This document shows positions 17,919-27,963 of a stretch of 64,000 nucleotides of DNA, in pieces. This DNA comes from Mycolicibacterium sp. (GTDB taxonomy: Bacteria > Actinomycetota > Actinomycetes > Mycobacteriales > Mycobacteriaceae), in contig NZ_JAEMTA010000019.1 in assembly GCF_016462545.1 (NCBI RefSeq), positions 29,563-93,562 of the forward strand, given 5' to 3'. Every line of letters begins with the position of its first letter. Within the stretch, counting starts at the first letter, position 1. The notes beneath the pieces are model-generated. The model was not told where the DNA came from and made no database searches. It was given only the letters and a program-made list of their open reading frames with translations. The position numbers and the translations under genes were made by a program.

Positions 17919-19342
17919 GCCGGATCCCTTCCGAAGAGGGTGCGCGCCGCCCCTGCGGTGAACACCGATCCCGTGATGACGATGCCACTGCCGGAGAAAC
18001 CGTCGTCGCCTTCCTCGGCCAGCGCGGTCGCCGTCTCGATGGCGTCCGGCAACGTCTGCGCCGTGATCACCCGGTCTGGGCCGAAGTGTTCCTCGGCACG
18101 CAACGCCAGACCCTCGACGTCCATGGCGCGCGGAGAACCGTTGTGCGTCACCACGATCTGATCGAAGGCCGGTTCGAGCGCAGCCAGGATGCCGTCGACG
18201 TCCTTGTCGCCCATCACCGAGACGACACCGACGAGGTGGCGGAAGTCGAACTCGTCGCCCAGAGCCCCGGTGAGCGCTGCGGCGCCCGCGGGGTTGTGGG
18301 CCGCGTCGATGAACACCGTGGGGGCGCTGCGCATGCGTTCCAACCGGCCCGGACTGGCAGCGGAGGCGAAGCCCTCGCGTACCGCGTCCGCGTCGAGTTG
18401 ACGGTCCGCACCCGCGCCGAAGAACGCCTCGACCGCAGCGAGCGCGACCAGGGCGTTGTGCGCCTGATGCTCGCCGTGCAGCGGCAGGAACACCTCGGGG
18501 TAGACACCGCCGAGCCCTTGCAACTCGAGAAGTTGCCCGCCGACGGCAACCTGACGGCGCAGGACCGCAAACTCCGAACCTTCGCGAGCTACTGCGGCGT
18601 CGGCCCGAACCGATTGCGCCAAAATCACTTCCATCGCTTCGGGCACCTGTTGGCCGATGATCACGACGGTGTCCGTGCCCGTGCCGAGCCCCTCGGGGTC
18701 GTCGGACCGCTTGACGATGATGCCCGCCTTCTCTCCGGCGATCTCGGCGATCGTGTCGCCGAGGTACTCGGTGTGGTCGATGCCGATCGGCGTGATGACG
18801 GCGACGGGCGCGTCGACGACGTTGGTGGCATCCCACCGGCCACCCATGCCGACCTCGACCACCGCCACGTCGACCGGCGCATCGGCGAACGCCGCGAACG
18901 CCATCGCGGTGACGACCTCGAACTTGCTCATCCTGGGGCCGCCGGCCTCGGTGGACTGCTTGTCGACGAGCTCGACGAAGGGCTCGATCTCGCGATAGGT
19001 GTCGACGTAGAGCGCCGGGCTGATCGGGTGACCATCGATGGAGATGCGCTCCACCGCCGACTGCAGATGAGGGCTGGTGGTGCGGCCGGTGCGGCGGTGC
19101 AGTGCCCGCAGGAGCGCATCGATGATCCGCGCCACCGACGTCTTCCCGTTGGTGCCCGCGACGTGGATGCTCGGGTACGCGCGCTGTGGCGACCCCAGCA
19201 GCTCCATCAGCGCGGCGATCCGCGCGGTGCTCGGCTCGAGCTTCGTCTCGGGCCACCGCTGATCGAGCAGGTGCTCGACCTGCAGGAGCGACGCGATCTC
19301 GTCGGGCGTCGGGTCCGGACCTCTGAGATCGGGGTCGCTCAT
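17915..19342 (-). CDS. folC: Dihydrofolate synthase / folylpolyglutamate synthase
   Basis: Adds glutamate to dihydropteroate and extends the glutamate tail of folates. It is a Mur-ligase-type enzyme of 475 aa with the P-loop [14 protein letters not shown] near residue 63, TTSPHLQ, and [12 protein letters not shown] in the C-terminal domain. The ATG at 19342 overlaps the valS stop as ATGA. The cluster valS-folC-DUF4233-ndk is conserved in mycobacteria (Rv2447c for folC). Confidence 0.97.
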   Translation of the reverse strand: MSDPDLRGPDPTPDEIASLLQVEHLLDQRWPETKLEPSTARIAALMELLGSPQRAYPSIHVAGTNGKTSVARIIDALLRALHRRTGRTTSPHLQSAVERISIDGHPISPALYVDTYREIEPFVELVDKQSTEAGGPRMSKFEVVTAMAFAAFADAPVDVAVVEVGMGGRWDATNVVDAPVAVITPIGIDHTEYLGDTIAEIAGEKAGIIVKRSDDPEGLGTGTDTVVIIGQQVPEAMEVILAQSVRADAAVAREGSEFAVLRRQVAVGGQLLELQGLGGVYPEVFLPLHGEHQAHNALVALAAVEAFFGAGADRQLDADAVREGFASAASPGRLERMRSAPTVFIDAAHNPAGAAALTGALGDEFDFRHLVGVVSVMGDKDVDGILAALEPAFDQIVVTHNGSPRAMDVEGLALRAEEHFGPDRVITAQTLPDAIETATALAEEGDDGFSGSGIVITGSVFTAGAARTLFGRDPA

Positions 19343-22005
19343 GCCAGCCCGGCCAGGCGGGCCGTGATCCGCTCGACCTCTTCGCCGGCGATCTGCTGAC
19401 GCCCGCGGATCTTGTCGACGACGGCGTCGGGCGCCTTGGCCAGGAACTCGTCGTTGCCAAGTTTCGCGGCGGTCTGCGCCAGTTCCTTCTTGGCGGCAGC
19501 CAGATCCTTCTCGAGCCTGCGTCGCTCGGCAGCAACGTCGACGGTGCCCGACGTGTCGAGTTCGACCAGCACGGTGCCGCGCGAGAGCCTCACCTCGACG
19601 GCAGCCGACGGCGTGAAGCCTTCGGCGGGTTCGGTGAGCCAGGCCAGCGAGGTGACGGCGGCGACCTGGCTACTCACGTCGGCCTCGGCGATTCCGACCA
19701 GTCGCGCCGGGACGCGCTGTCGGTCGTTGAGGCCCTGATCGCTGCGGAATCGGCGGACTTCGGTGACCAGCTTCTGCATGTCGGCGATGCGACTCCCCGC
19801 ACGCGCGTCCAACGCCATCCCCGACGGCTCGGGCCACTCGGCGATGACGAGCGACTCGGAACCGGTGAGCGACTTCCACAGGGTCTCGGTCACGAACGGC
19901 ATCACCGGATGCAGCAGCTTGAGCAGGCTGTCGAGAACCGCGGCCAGCACGGCGTTGGTGGGTCCGTCGGGCGCCTCGCCGAGTTGCACCTTGGCCAGCT
20001 CGAGATACCAGTCGCAGAACTCGTCCCAGGCGAAGTGGTACAGCGATTCGCAGGCGCGGCTGAACTCGTACCCGTCGAATGCCGAATCAACCTCGGCGCG
20101 AACCTCTTCCAGCCTGCCGAGGATCCAGCGGTCGGCATCCGTCAGAGCGTCGGGGGCGGGCAGCGGGGCGAGATTCGCGCCGTTCATCAACGCGAATCTG
20201 GTGGCGTTGAACAACTTGGTCGCGAAGTTCCGCGATGCTCGGGCGTAGTCCTCACCGATGGACATGTCGCCGCCGGGACTCGCGCCGCGGGCCAGGGTGA
20301 AACGCAGCGCGTCGGCGCCGAACGTGTCCACCCAATCCAGTGGGTCGATGCCGTTGCCCTTGGACTTGCTCATCTTGCGGCCGAACTCGTCGCGAATCAG
20401 GCCGTGCAGGAACACGTTCTCGAAGGGCACCTGCGCCCCGCGGCTTCCACCGCCGGTGATGGCGTCGTCGTCGCCGACGAAGGTGCCGAACATCATCATC
20501 CGGGCCACCCAGAAGAACAGGATGTCGTAGCCGGTGACGAGAACGCTGGTGGGATAGAACTTCTCGAGCTCGGGCGTGGAATCGGGCCAGCCCATCGTGG
20601 AAAAAGGCCAGAGCGCCGAGGAGAACCACGTGTCCAGCACGTCAGGATCCTGTTCCCAGCCCTCCGGCGGGGTCTCGTCGGGTCCGACGCAGACTTTCTC
20701 TCCGTTCGGGCCGTGCCAGATGGGGATGCGGTGGCCCCACCACAACTGGCGCGAGATGCACCAGTCGTGCATGTCATCCACCCAGCCGAACCATCGCGGT
20801 TCCAGGCTCTTGGGGTGAATCACGGTGTCGCCGTTGCGGACTGCGTCACCCGCCGCCTTGGCCAGAGAGTCGACCCTGACCCACCACTGCAGCGACAGTC
20901 GGGGTTCGATCGGTTCGCCGCTGCGCTCCGAGTGGCCGACGCTGTGAAGGTACGGACGCTGCTCCTTCACGATCCGACCCTCTGCCGCGAGCGCTTCCCG
21001 GACTGCGACGCGGGCCTCGAAGCGATCCATGCCGTCGAAACGCGTTCCGGTACCGGCGATGCGGCCGCGGGTGTCCATGATCGACGGCATCGGCAGGTTG
21101 TGCCGGACACCGATCTCGAAGTCATTGGGATCGTGCGCCGGCGTGACCTTGACTGCGCCGGTGCCGAATTCGGGGTCGACGTGCGAGTCGGCAACGACGA
21201 TGACGCTGGTGTCGAGGAACGGGTGCGGCAGGGTCTGGCCGACCAGCGATCGGTATCGCTCATCGTCCGGGTGCACGGCGATCGCGGTGTCACCGAGCAT
21301 CGTCTCGATACGCGTGGTGGCGACCACGAGGTGCGGTTGCGCATCGTCCATCGAGCCGTAGCGGAAGGAGACCAGCTCCCCCTCGACGTCGGAATACTTC
21401 ACCTCGAGGTCCGAGATGGCCGTCTCCAGCACCGGCGACCAGTTCACCAGCCGCTCTGCCTGATAGATCAGCCCCGCGTCGTAGAGCCTCTTGAAGATCG
21501 TCCGCACCGCGCGTGACAACCCGTCGTCCATCGTGAAACGGTCCCGGCTCCAGTCGACGCCGTCACCGAGTCGTCGCATCTGAGCGCCGATGGTGCCGCC
21601 GGATTCATGCTTCCACTCCCACACCTTGTCGATGAACGACTCGCGGCCGAAGTCTTCCTTCTTCTTGCCGCCTGCTGCGAGTTGCTTCTCCACCACACTC
21701 TGAGTGGCGATACCTGCGTGGTCCATGCCAGGCAGCCACAGCACCTCGTAGCCCTGCATCCGCTTGCGCCGGGTGAGGGCGTCCATCAGCGTGTGGTCGA
21801 GCGCGTGACCCATGTGCAGGCTGCCGGTCACGTTGGGTGGTGGCAACACGATCGAGTAGGGCGGTTTGGCGCTCGACGGGTCGGCGGTGAAGTAGCCCGC
21901 GTCGACCCAGCCCTGATACAGCTCGGTCTCTACCGCGGCCGGATCCCACGACTTCGGTAGGGACTGCACGCCAGGGTCATCTGCGGATTTCGGGCTGACG
22001 GTCAC
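19339..22005 (-). CDS. valS: Valyl-tRNA synthetase
   Basis: Class Ia aminoacyl-tRNA synthetase, 888 aa. HMGH (residues 64-67, in [12 protein letters not shown]) and KMSKSKGN form the ATP site. The editing domain lies between them. The C-terminal 70 residues ([19 protein letters not shown]) form the tRNA-binding coiled coil. The protein is the typical actinobacterial size. It is followed by folC with a 4-nt overlap. A 59-bp palindromic element lies 23 nt upstream of the start codon. Confidence 0.98.
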   Translation of the reverse strand: MTVSPKSADDPGVQSLPKSWDPAAVETELYQGWVDAGYFTADPSSAKPPYSIVLPPPNVTGSLHMGHALDHTLMDALTRRKRMQGYEVLWLPGMDHAGIATQSVVEKQLAAGGKKKEDFGRESFIDKVWEWKHESGGTIGAQMRRLGDGVDWSRDRFTMDDGLSRAVRTIFKRLYDAGLIYQAERLVNWSPVLETAISDLEVKYSDVEGELVSFRYGSMDDAQPHLVVATTRIETMLGDTAIAVHPDDERYRSLVGQTLPHPFLDTSVIVVADSHVDPEFGTGAVKVTPAHDPNDFEIGVRHNLPMPSIMDTRGRIAGTGTRFDGMDRFEARVAVREALAAEGRIVKEQRPYLHSVGHSERSGEPIEPRLSLQWWVRVDSLAKAAGDAVRNGDTVIHPKSLEPRWFGWVDDMHDWCISRQLWWGHRIPIWHGPNGEKVCVGPDETPPEGWEQDPDVLDTWFSSALWPFSTMGWPDSTPELEKFYPTSVLVTGYDILFFWVARMMMFGTFVGDDDAITGGGSRGAQVPFENVFLHGLIRDEFGRKMSKSKGNGIDPLDWVDTFGADALRFTLARGASPGGDMSIGEDYARASRNFATKLFNATRFALMNGANLAPLPAPDALTDADRWILGRLEEVRAEVDSAFDGYEFSRACESLYHFAWDEFCDWYLELAKVQLGEAPDGPTNAVLAAVLDSLLKLLHPVMPFVTETLWKSLTGSESLVIAEWPEPSGMALDARAGSRIADMQKLVTEVRRFRSDQGLNDRQRVPARLVGIAEADVSSQVAAVTSLAWLTEPAEGFTPSAAVEVRLSRGTVLVELDTSGTVDVAAERRRLEKDLAAAKKELAQTAAKLGNDEFLAKAPDAVVDKIRGRQQIAGEEVERITARLAGLA

Positions 22006-22027
22006 CTCGACAGTCTAGGAACTCCCC

Positions 22028-22086
22028 GCGAGCAGACACGAAAGGCCCTCGATGGCGACTTTTCAGGGCCCTCTACGTCTGCTCGC
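22028..22086. repeat. 59-bp palindromic intergenic element, copy 1
   Basis: GCGAGCAGAC at 22028-22037 and its exact complement GTCTGCTCGC at 22077-22086 bound a 39-nt core that contains a second GGCCCT/AGGGCC pairing. A second element at 39455-39513 has the same length, identical arms and the same inner pairing. It lies between the DUF937 gene stop and the valS start, so it could act as a terminator for the DUF937 gene. The presence of a copy in a divergent promoter region suggests a dispersed repeat family. Confidence 0.8.
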
Positions 22087-22102
22087 GAGAGAAACGCAGG
22101 GA

Positions 22103-22723
22103 CTACTTCTTGCCGCCGAGCAGCCCGCCCAGAATGTCCCCGAGTCCGCCGCCGCCCTTGCCGCCACCGAGCACGCTGCCGAGGATGGTGCCGAGCGGGT
22201 TGTTGTTGGCCGCTGCGCCACCGCCGGCGGCGCCGCTGAGAATGCTCCCGAGGATGTCGCCGAGGCCGCCGCCGGAGGCCGCCTGAGGCTGGGGTTCGGC
22301 CGGCGCAGCCGGCGCCGAGCCCTTCGTCAGCTGTTTGCCGATGTAGGCCAGCACGATTGGCGCGAGGATCGGGAGCAGCTGCTTGATCAGGGCGCTGTTG
22401 CCCGCACCGCCGCCCGAGAGGGCAGCCGCCACCTGGCCGCTGTCGTTACCACCGAAGATCTTGGCGATCGCCTTGGACCCGTCGTTCGCGTCGACCTGAT
22501 CGACACTGACCCCGCCGTCGAGCAGTCCGCTGGCGGCATGGTTGCACGCCGCGGTCTCGATGTGCGACGCATGGTCGGGGTCCTGGGCGTTCTGCTGCAG
22601 GCCACCGAGCAGCAGCGGGACCAGCGTCTGGACGGCGCTGTTCACCTCGCCTTCGTCGGCGCCTAGCTTGCTCGCAATCTCATTCGTCGGTATCTCGTTG
22701 AGGAGTTCGTCGAGACCAGCCAT
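22103..22723 (-). CDS. DUF937 (YidB-like) protein
   Basis: 206-aa protein. Residues 1-130 match the DUF937/YidB type (LLGGLQQNAQD, KIFGGND, LLPILAPIVLAYIGKQL). The C-terminal third is a low-complexity Gly/Ala/Leu tail with repeated GGGLGDILG(S/G)(I/L)L units, seen twice. No enzymatic motif or signal peptide is visible. It is transcribed toward valS but separated from it by the 59-bp palindrome, so may be its own unit. Function unknown. Confidence 0.8.
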   Translation of the reverse strand: MAGLDELLNEIPTNEIASKLGADEGEVNSAVQTLVPLLLGGLQQNAQDPDHASHIETAACNHAASGLLDGGVSVDQVDANDGSKAIAKIFGGNDSGQVAAALSGGGAGNSALIKQLLPILAPIVLAYIGKQLTKGSAPAAPAEPQPQAASGGGLGDILGSILSGAAGGGAAANNNPLGTILGSVLGGGKGGGGLGDILGGLLGGKK

Positions 22724-22791
22724 GACCTGTCCACCTTCACCGTTGTGTGTGCACTAGCGCGGTTTTCGACACTAGCCCCAACGATCTCGGC

Positions 22792-24045
22792 TCACAGCCG
22801 TTCGGTCTCCATCGTCACGCCGGCGGCCGGGAACCGCGCCAACAGTGCGTCGCCAAGCGACGCCGCCGGTGTCAGCACGCCGCGGAGATCGGAGAGGGCG
22901 TCGCGGTCGAGCGCGAGGGCGAGCCCGCTCTCACCCAGGAGCACGGACGTCGCCTTGTAGCCCGGATCGCCCTGCTGCGCCATCGTCGCCCGGTACCGGG
23001 CCCCGCTGGACGTCGTGGTGTAGGTCTCCACCCGGTAGTGGCCGTTCTCGCGGGCGCGTTCGCTCGGACCGGTTCCCGGCTTCGGAAGGACGCGTTCGAC
23101 CAGCCCGCGAGGCAGCTTGTCGAAGTACCGGCTGCCGAGGCCGAGGACGGCGGCATTGGCAGCGGTACCGAGCGCCGCCGCGATGGGCGCCACCACCGAC
23201 GACCCGACACTCATGTTCTCCGCGTAGCGGAACGTCCGTCCGTAGGACCAGTCCAGCAACGCGTTGCTGCGCCGCACGATTCGCGCGTTCGGTGCACCCA
23301 TCGCGAACGCCCCGGTCCAGATTCCGTCGAGTTCGGGGGCGATGTCGCGGCCGCGCCGCCACGGGGTGTCGGACTGGTGGCCGAACTCGGGTTCGGCGCC
23401 GCGGTCGGTCGTCAGGGTGTAGGGATCGTTCATCGCTCGCCGAGCGTCGGCGTCGGTCGACGACGTCTGCATGACCTCCACCATCGACGCCGCGGTGCCA
23501 CCCGACACGCCGCCGGCGAAGCCGCGAAGGACGAAGTTGGTCTCCCCCAGTTCGCCGGCGCCGTCGGCTAGCGCCCGCTTGTAGAGCGCGTACACCGTGA
23601 GATCCGAAGGGATGGAGTCGAATCCGCAGGAGTGCACGATGCGGGCACCGTTGTCGGCCGCCTCCTTGTGAAAGAGGTCGATGCTCTCCCGGATGAACAT
23701 CGTCTCGCCGGTGAGGTCCGCGTAGTCGGTACCCGCCGCCGCACATGCGGCCACCACCGGCATTCCGTACTTGGTGTACGGCCCGACGGTGGTGATGACG
23801 ACCCGGGCGCGGGCCGCCATGTCGTTGATGGTGGACGGCGAGGTCGCATCGGCTTCGATGAGTGGCCACGACTGGGCTGCCTCGCCCAGCGTCTCGCGCA
23901 CCGCCAGGAGCTTCTGCGTCGAACGTCCGGCGAGGGCAATCCGGGCACCCCCGCCTGCGGTGGCGAGGTACTGGGCTGTCAACTTTCCGACGAACCCGGT
24001 CGCTCCGTAGAGCACGATGTCGAATTCACGCTGCGGTTCGGTCAT
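22792..24045 (-). CDS. Saccharopine-dehydrogenase-like / trans-acting enoyl reductase family protein
   Basis: 417-aa NAD(P)-binding protein. FDIVLYGATGFVGKLTAQYL at residues 8-28 is the Rossmann loop, and the central TVGPYTKYG and CGFDSIPSDLTVYAL are conserved in this family. M. tuberculosis Rv2449c holds this position beside valS, and its paralogue Rv2953 is a trans-acting enoyl reductase in phthiocerol and phenolic glycolipid synthesis. No polyketide synthase is nearby here, so the true role is open. It lies 20 nt downstream of the S9 peptidase gene and may share its transcript. Confidence 0.85.
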   Translation of the reverse strand: MTEPQREFDIVLYGATGFVGKLTAQYLATAGGGARIALAGRSTQKLLAVRETLGEAAQSWPLIEADATSPSTINDMAARARVVITTVGPYTKYGMPVVAACAAAGTDYADLTGETMFIRESIDLFHKEAADNGARIVHSCGFDSIPSDLTVYALYKRALADGAGELGETNFVLRGFAGGVSGGTAASMVEVMQTSSTDADARRAMNDPYTLTTDRGAEPEFGHQSDTPWRRGRDIAPELDGIWTGAFAMGAPNARIVRRSNALLDWSYGRTFRYAENMSVGSSVVAPIAAALGTAANAAVLGLGSRYFDKLPRGLVERVLPKPGTGPSERARENGHYRVETYTTTSSGARYRATMAQQGDPGYKATSVLLGESGLALALDRDALSDLRGVLTPAASLGDALLARFPAAGVTMETERL

Positions 24046-24065
24046 GAACCCAAGCTACCGGTGCG

Positions 24066-26048
24066 TCACCCGAGGGTTTCCGGAAGCTCGGCGTCTTCCC
24101 CCAGCAGGTGGCGCCCGAGGAACACGAGGACGACCTCGTACCAGATCTTGGCGTGCTGGGGTGCGAGTACCCAGTGACCCTCGGTCGGGAAGTAGAGGAA
24201 CCGATGGGGGCTGGTGCCGTCGTCGGCGGCGGGTAGCGCAGACCGCGTGAGCAGGTCGAACCACAGTCGCAGGCCCTCACCGATCGGTACCCGGTAGTCC
24301 TTGTCGCCATGGATGACGAGGGTCGGGGTGCTGATCTCGCCCACGCTTCGGTGCGGCGAGTTTCGTTCGGCCATCTGCGTCGTCATCTCGCGGGCCCACC
24401 AGTAGCCGCCGTCGGTGGTCGGTCCGAACTGGTCGAGCGCCCACAGGCTGGCGTGGGTCACGATCGCATCGAAGCGGTCCGTATGGCCGGCGATCCAGTT
24501 GGCCATGTATCCGCCGAACGATCCACCCATCGCCGCGGTGCGCGTGCCGTCGACTCGCGGATGCCTCAGCGCCTCGTCAGTGGCCGCCATCAGGTCGGTG
24601 TAGGGTGCGAATCCCCATGCGCCCCATCCGCGTTGGATGAAGTCCTGGCCGTAGCCGGTGGACAGCGCCGGATCGGGCATCAGCACCGCATAGCCACGCG
24701 CCGCCAGCAGCCACGGATTCCAGCGCCAATGCCAGGCGTTCCAACTCGCGAGTGGACCGCCGTGAATCCACAGCACCAGCGGTGCTCGGCCGTCGCCGTC
24801 GGGCAGCACCAGCCAGGACCGAATGGGGGTGCCGTCCTCGGCCGTGGCCTCGATTTCGGTCAGTTTGCCGGGCAGCGTGGGCATCTCGAGGCAGGGCAGC
24901 GGCGTCACGACACCGTCGGCATCGATGCGCACGGGGTGAGGCTGTGACGAGTAGGAACTGCGCATCGCATAGACGACGTCGCGCGGCGCGGGGCACACGT
25001 TGGCGTAGGTGAAGTCGTCGTGGGTCAGTCGGGTGACCGAGGAGTCCGCGGGATCGACGACGAAGATCGGACCTCGACCCCCCTCGTCGGCCGTGACGAT
25101 CAGCCGCGAGCCGTCCGAGGCCCAGGAGACGGACGTGGGCCAGCGATCCCAGTCGGTCGCGATTTCCCGGAACGGCTCGCCGAACACCATGTGGCACAGC
25201 GTGATCCGTGGCGCCTGCGCCGGAGTCGAGTGAACCTCGCGAATGAACGCCACGGCCGTGCCGTCCGGCGAGATCGCAGGGGCGCCGAGATCGGCGACGG
25301 GATCGTCGGCGATCGTCGTGCGCTCGGCGGTGGCGACCTCGACTCGCACCAGGGTTTGGCGGACCGAGGCGTCGGGTCCGGGCACCGCCCAGGACGCCAC
25401 GGCGAAGCGCCCGTCCGCGCTGACGTCGACTCCGGCCTCGAGAAGACCCTGCCCGGGGTGGGGCGTCAGGTCGCCCTTGCCGGTGACCTCGAGGAGATGC
25501 GGCTGCGCAGGACCGATGTCGTGATCCCAGTGACGCACCGGGTACCCCGTGTGCAGCAGAGCCGAGACCTTGTTGTCCTTGCGCAGTGTTCGCAGCCGCT
25601 TGTCGTCGGCGACGCTGCGGGCCGACGGCATCAGGGATGCGGTGACCAGCGTGACGTCTGCGTCGCGCGCGGCATGGACCGCGTCTACCCCACCGGGAAG
25701 TTCGAGCACGGCGACGGCCTCCCCACCGTCGACCGGAAGACGCCACAGCGACGCCCTGGGTTCGTCGCCGCCGTCGGAGCCGGGAGCGTCGCGCTTCGCG
25801 ATGAAGAGCAGGTCTCCGCTCGCGGTGAACACCGGCGACGCCTCACCCTTGGCGCCACGGGTCAGGCGGCGGGCAGGTCGCTGGCCGGTGACGTCGAGTT
25901 CCCATACGGCGGTGACGTATTCGGAGCGCTTTTCGTTGAGCTCGCTGACGGTCGTGACCGCGCGGGAGCCGTCGGCCGACACCGCCAACCCGGCCGCTCG
26001 GGGTAGCGCCAGGAAGTCGTCGAGGTCTGCAAACGGTGTCGGGTTCAT
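24066..26048 (-). CDS. S9-family serine peptidase (prolyl oligopeptidase / acylaminoacyl peptidase type)
   Basis: 660-aa two-domain peptidase. A beta-propeller occupies roughly residues 1-400, followed by an alpha/beta-hydrolase domain. The nucleophile Ser is in GGSFGGYMANW near residue 510, the Asp in HGDKDYRVP and the His in PTEGHWVL. No signal peptide is seen, so it is probably cytoplasmic and cleaves short peptides or acylated amino acids. The ATG at 26048 overlaps the stop of the preceding oxygenase gene (ATGA), coupling it to the N-demethylase operon. That link is unusual and suggests that the oxygenase and peptidase act on related compounds. Confidence 0.92.
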   Translation of the reverse strand: MNPTPFADLDDFLALPRAAGLAVSADGSRAVTTVSELNEKRSEYVTAVWELDVTGQRPARRLTRGAKGEASPVFTASGDLLFIAKRDAPGSDGGDEPRASLWRLPVDGGEAVAVLELPGGVDAVHAARDADVTLVTASLMPSARSVADDKRLRTLRKDNKVSALLHTGYPVRHWDHDIGPAQPHLLEVTGKGDLTPHPGQGLLEAGVDVSADGRFAVASWAVPGPDASVRQTLVRVEVATAERTTIADDPVADLGAPAISPDGTAVAFIREVHSTPAQAPRITLCHMVFGEPFREIATDWDRWPTSVSWASDGSRLIVTADEGGRGPIFVVDPADSSVTRLTHDDFTYANVCPAPRDVVYAMRSSYSSQPHPVRIDADGVVTPLPCLEMPTLPGKLTEIEATAEDGTPIRSWLVLPDGDGRAPLVLWIHGGPLASWNAWHWRWNPWLLAARGYAVLMPDPALSTGYGQDFIQRGWGAWGFAPYTDLMAATDEALRHPRVDGTRTAAMGGSFGGYMANWIAGHTDRFDAIVTHASLWALDQFGPTTDGGYWWAREMTTQMAERNSPHRSVGEISTPTLVIHGDKDYRVPIGEGLRLWFDLLTRSALPAADDGTSPHRFLYFPTEGHWVLAPQHAKIWYEVVLVFLGRHLLGEDAELPETLG

Positions 26049-27025
26049 CGTCCTCCATGCGAGTACAGCCATGCCACGACCCGGTCACGGTACGCGGTGA
26101 TGCCCTTGTAGTGGGCGAGGTCCTCGGGCAACTCGGCGAGCACCGCCGCGGTCCGCAGCCGCCATGGCTCGACGGTGACGAGGTCGCTCAGCGGCAGCAT
26201 GTAGGTGCGGATCAGGAAGCAGATGGCGCCGGACTCCGGCAGCCTGATCAGGTGTTGCGCCTCTACTCGGAGGTGGATCAGTCGTCCGAACGTCTCGTCG
26301 TCGACCGTCGCGGCCAATGCGCGATCGGGCGCCCATTCCGGATAGCGCTCCAGCGAGGTGTCGAGGCGGCGCCCGATCACCATCGACCAGTTCGTGCGCC
26401 GGAAGGCCTCGTTCGGTTGCAGTCGCAGGATGAAGTCACGGGCTCGGGTGATGACGCCGCTCTCGCGGAGGCGCGGGACCGGTCCGTGTATCTCGAGGAA
26501 CTCCATGCCGACGTCGAAGCCGAACGACCAGGCGGCCGCGAACGTCACCACGCCCGCGTCGGCGAACAGTTCGCCGTCACGTTGATCGAGGAGGACGATG
26601 TCCTCTTGCACCTGCCCGGCGATGTAGGCCAGCGGATCGACGGGCAGCGTGGACTCGTCGCCGAAGGTGAACTCCTGGACGATGCCGAGACGCGCGTTGC
26701 ACCAACGCCATTCGATGCCGTCACCCGTCAGCGACATGGTGTCCGGGTACGCCGCCGCCAACTCGCGCATGAGGGTCAGCATGGTGTCCCAGCACGCAGG
26801 CCGCATGTGCGGTAGGACGACATGGCGGGTGGGGTCCGCGGCAAGGATCTCGGCGCGTTCGGCCACCTCGGATTCGTACTCGCTGTCGAGGTCGACGACC
26901 CGGTTGCCCCACTGCCCGGTGGGCGTCACGACCGTGGTGCCCGCGGGCTCGAGGTTGGTGCTGTACCGGTAGCTGTCGGCCGGGAAGGGAAAGGGGAAGG
27001 TGGCGAACAAGTCTGGTGCGGACAT
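26045..27025 (-). CDS. Heme-dependent oxidative N-demethylase, alpha-subunit-like (former DUF3445)
   Basis: 326-aa protein of the HODM alpha-like family, the catalytic heme component of dimethylamine-monooxygenase-type enzymes. Recognisable stretches are FPFPFPADSYRYSTNLEPA, VLPHMRPACWDTMLTLM, QEDIVLLDQRDGELFA and NEAFRRTNWSMVIGR. Known members oxidatively demethylate secondary amines such as dimethylamine, yielding formaldehyde and methylamine. It starts 2 nt after the reductase gene and overlaps the peptidase gene by 4 nt. The three components expected for the system (heme subunit, flavin/iron-sulfur reductase, DmmA-like subunit) are all present and contiguous. The amine substrate is not readable from sequence. 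Confidence 0.85.
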   Translation of the reverse strand: MSAPDLFATFPFPFPADSYRYSTNLEPAGTTVVTPTGQWGNRVVDLDSEYESEVAERAEILAADPTRHVVLPHMRPACWDTMLTLMRELAAAYPDTMSLTGDGIEWRWCNARLGIVQEFTFGDESTLPVDPLAYIAGQVQEDIVLLDQRDGELFADAGVVTFAAAWSFGFDVGMEFLEIHGPVPRLRESGVITRARDFILRLQPNEAFRRTNWSMVIGRRLDTSLERYPEWAPDRALAATVDDETFGRLIHLRVEAQHLIRLPESGAICFLIRTYMLPLSDLVTVEPWRLRTAAVLAELPEDLAHYKGITAYRDRVVAWLYSHGGR

Positions 27026-27027
27026 CG

Positions 27028-27963
27028 TCACAGGGCCAACTCCAGCCGATCTCCGGCGGCCCTGGATACGCAGCACATCAGCGAATCACCAGCCTCGCGC
27101 TCCGGCTGGCTCAGATAGAGGTCACGATGCCGTATCTCGCCTGCGGTCACCGTGATTCGACACTCACCGCACACCCCCTGCCTGCAGAGGTTGGGAACGT
27201 CGTGCCCGCGCGCCTGGAGCGCTTCGAGCAACGAGACCCCGGATTCGACGGTGAAGCTGTCTCCGGTCGCCCTCAGGTGCACCTCGAACGGTTCGCCGGG
27301 GTCGAAGGCCTCCGTGCCGAAGTGCTCGACGTGCACCCGACTTGACGGCCATCCCGCGTCGAACGCCCGTGCGGTGACATCGTCGATGAAGGACGCAGGT
27401 CCGCAGACGTAGGCGTGCGTCCCCAGCGGTTGACGGGCCAGCGCGCCGTCGAGCGCAATCAGGAAGGCAGTGCGTTCGGTCAGGACCGTCGCGTCGTCGG
27501 CGAGCGCGGCGACGTCGTCGAGGTGGGCCCCGCGGCCCTCGCGGTGGATGTAGAGCAGTTCCACCCCTCGTCCCCATCGGCGGGCGCTACGTAGGTGGGA
27601 CACCATCGGCGTGATCCCGATGCCCGCCGCCACCAGAAGGTGTCTGCTGGCCCGCAAGATGGGCGCAAAGGCGCTGCGAGGTGCGCGGGCGATGACGGTG
27701 TCACCGAGGTGCAGCTCGCGGTGGATCCACTCGGAACCGCCGGATCCCTCCGCGCACCTCAGGACCGAGATGGAATAAGTCATGGGCGTAATGCCCTCGC
27801 CGGTAAGCGAGTACGCGTTCACGGCGTGTCCGCACTCGACGACGAGATGGCTGCCGGGCGTAAACGACGGCAGGGGTTCGCCATCGCTCCCCGACAGCGT
27901 CAGCGCACGCACGCCGGGAACCCGATCGTCGATGTCGACGACCTTCAACTCCAGGACGCTCAC
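27028..27963 (-). CDS. Phthalate-dioxygenase-reductase-type oxidoreductase (FMN, NAD(P)H, plant-type 2Fe-2S)
   Basis: 311-aa electron-transfer subunit. An N-terminal flavin domain (NAYSLTGEG) is followed by a nucleotide-binding domain (LLVAAGIGITPMVSHL, YVCGPASFIDDV). A C-terminal [2Fe-2S] ferredoxin domain has ligands in LCRQGVCGECRI plus the Cys pair in SLMCCVS. This order is that of the phthalate dioxygenase reductase class. The GTG at 27963 overlaps the upstream gene stop (GTGA). It should pass NAD(P)H electrons to the heme subunit encoded next. Confidence 0.92.
   Translation of the reverse strand: MSVLELKVVDIDDRVPGVRALTLSGSDGEPLPSFTPGSHLVVECGHAVNAYSLTGEGITPMTYSISVLRCAEGSGGSEWIHRELHLGDTVIARAPRSAFAPILRASRHLLVAAGIGITPMVSHLRSARRWGRGVELLYIHREGRGAHLDDVAALADDATVLTERTAFLIALDGALARQPLGTHAYVCGPASFIDDVTARAFDAGWPSSRVHVEHFGTEAFDPGEPFEVHLRATGDSFTVESGVSLLEALQARGHDVPNLCRQGVCGECRITVTAGEIRHRDLYLSQPEREAGDSLMCCVSRAAGDRLELAL

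Noticed and set aside
17511..19535. One 674-codon reverse-strand frame covering folC and the DUF4233 gene
   Set aside because: Only its last 135 codons are the DUF4233 protein; the rest is out of frame with folC, whose motifs are intact.
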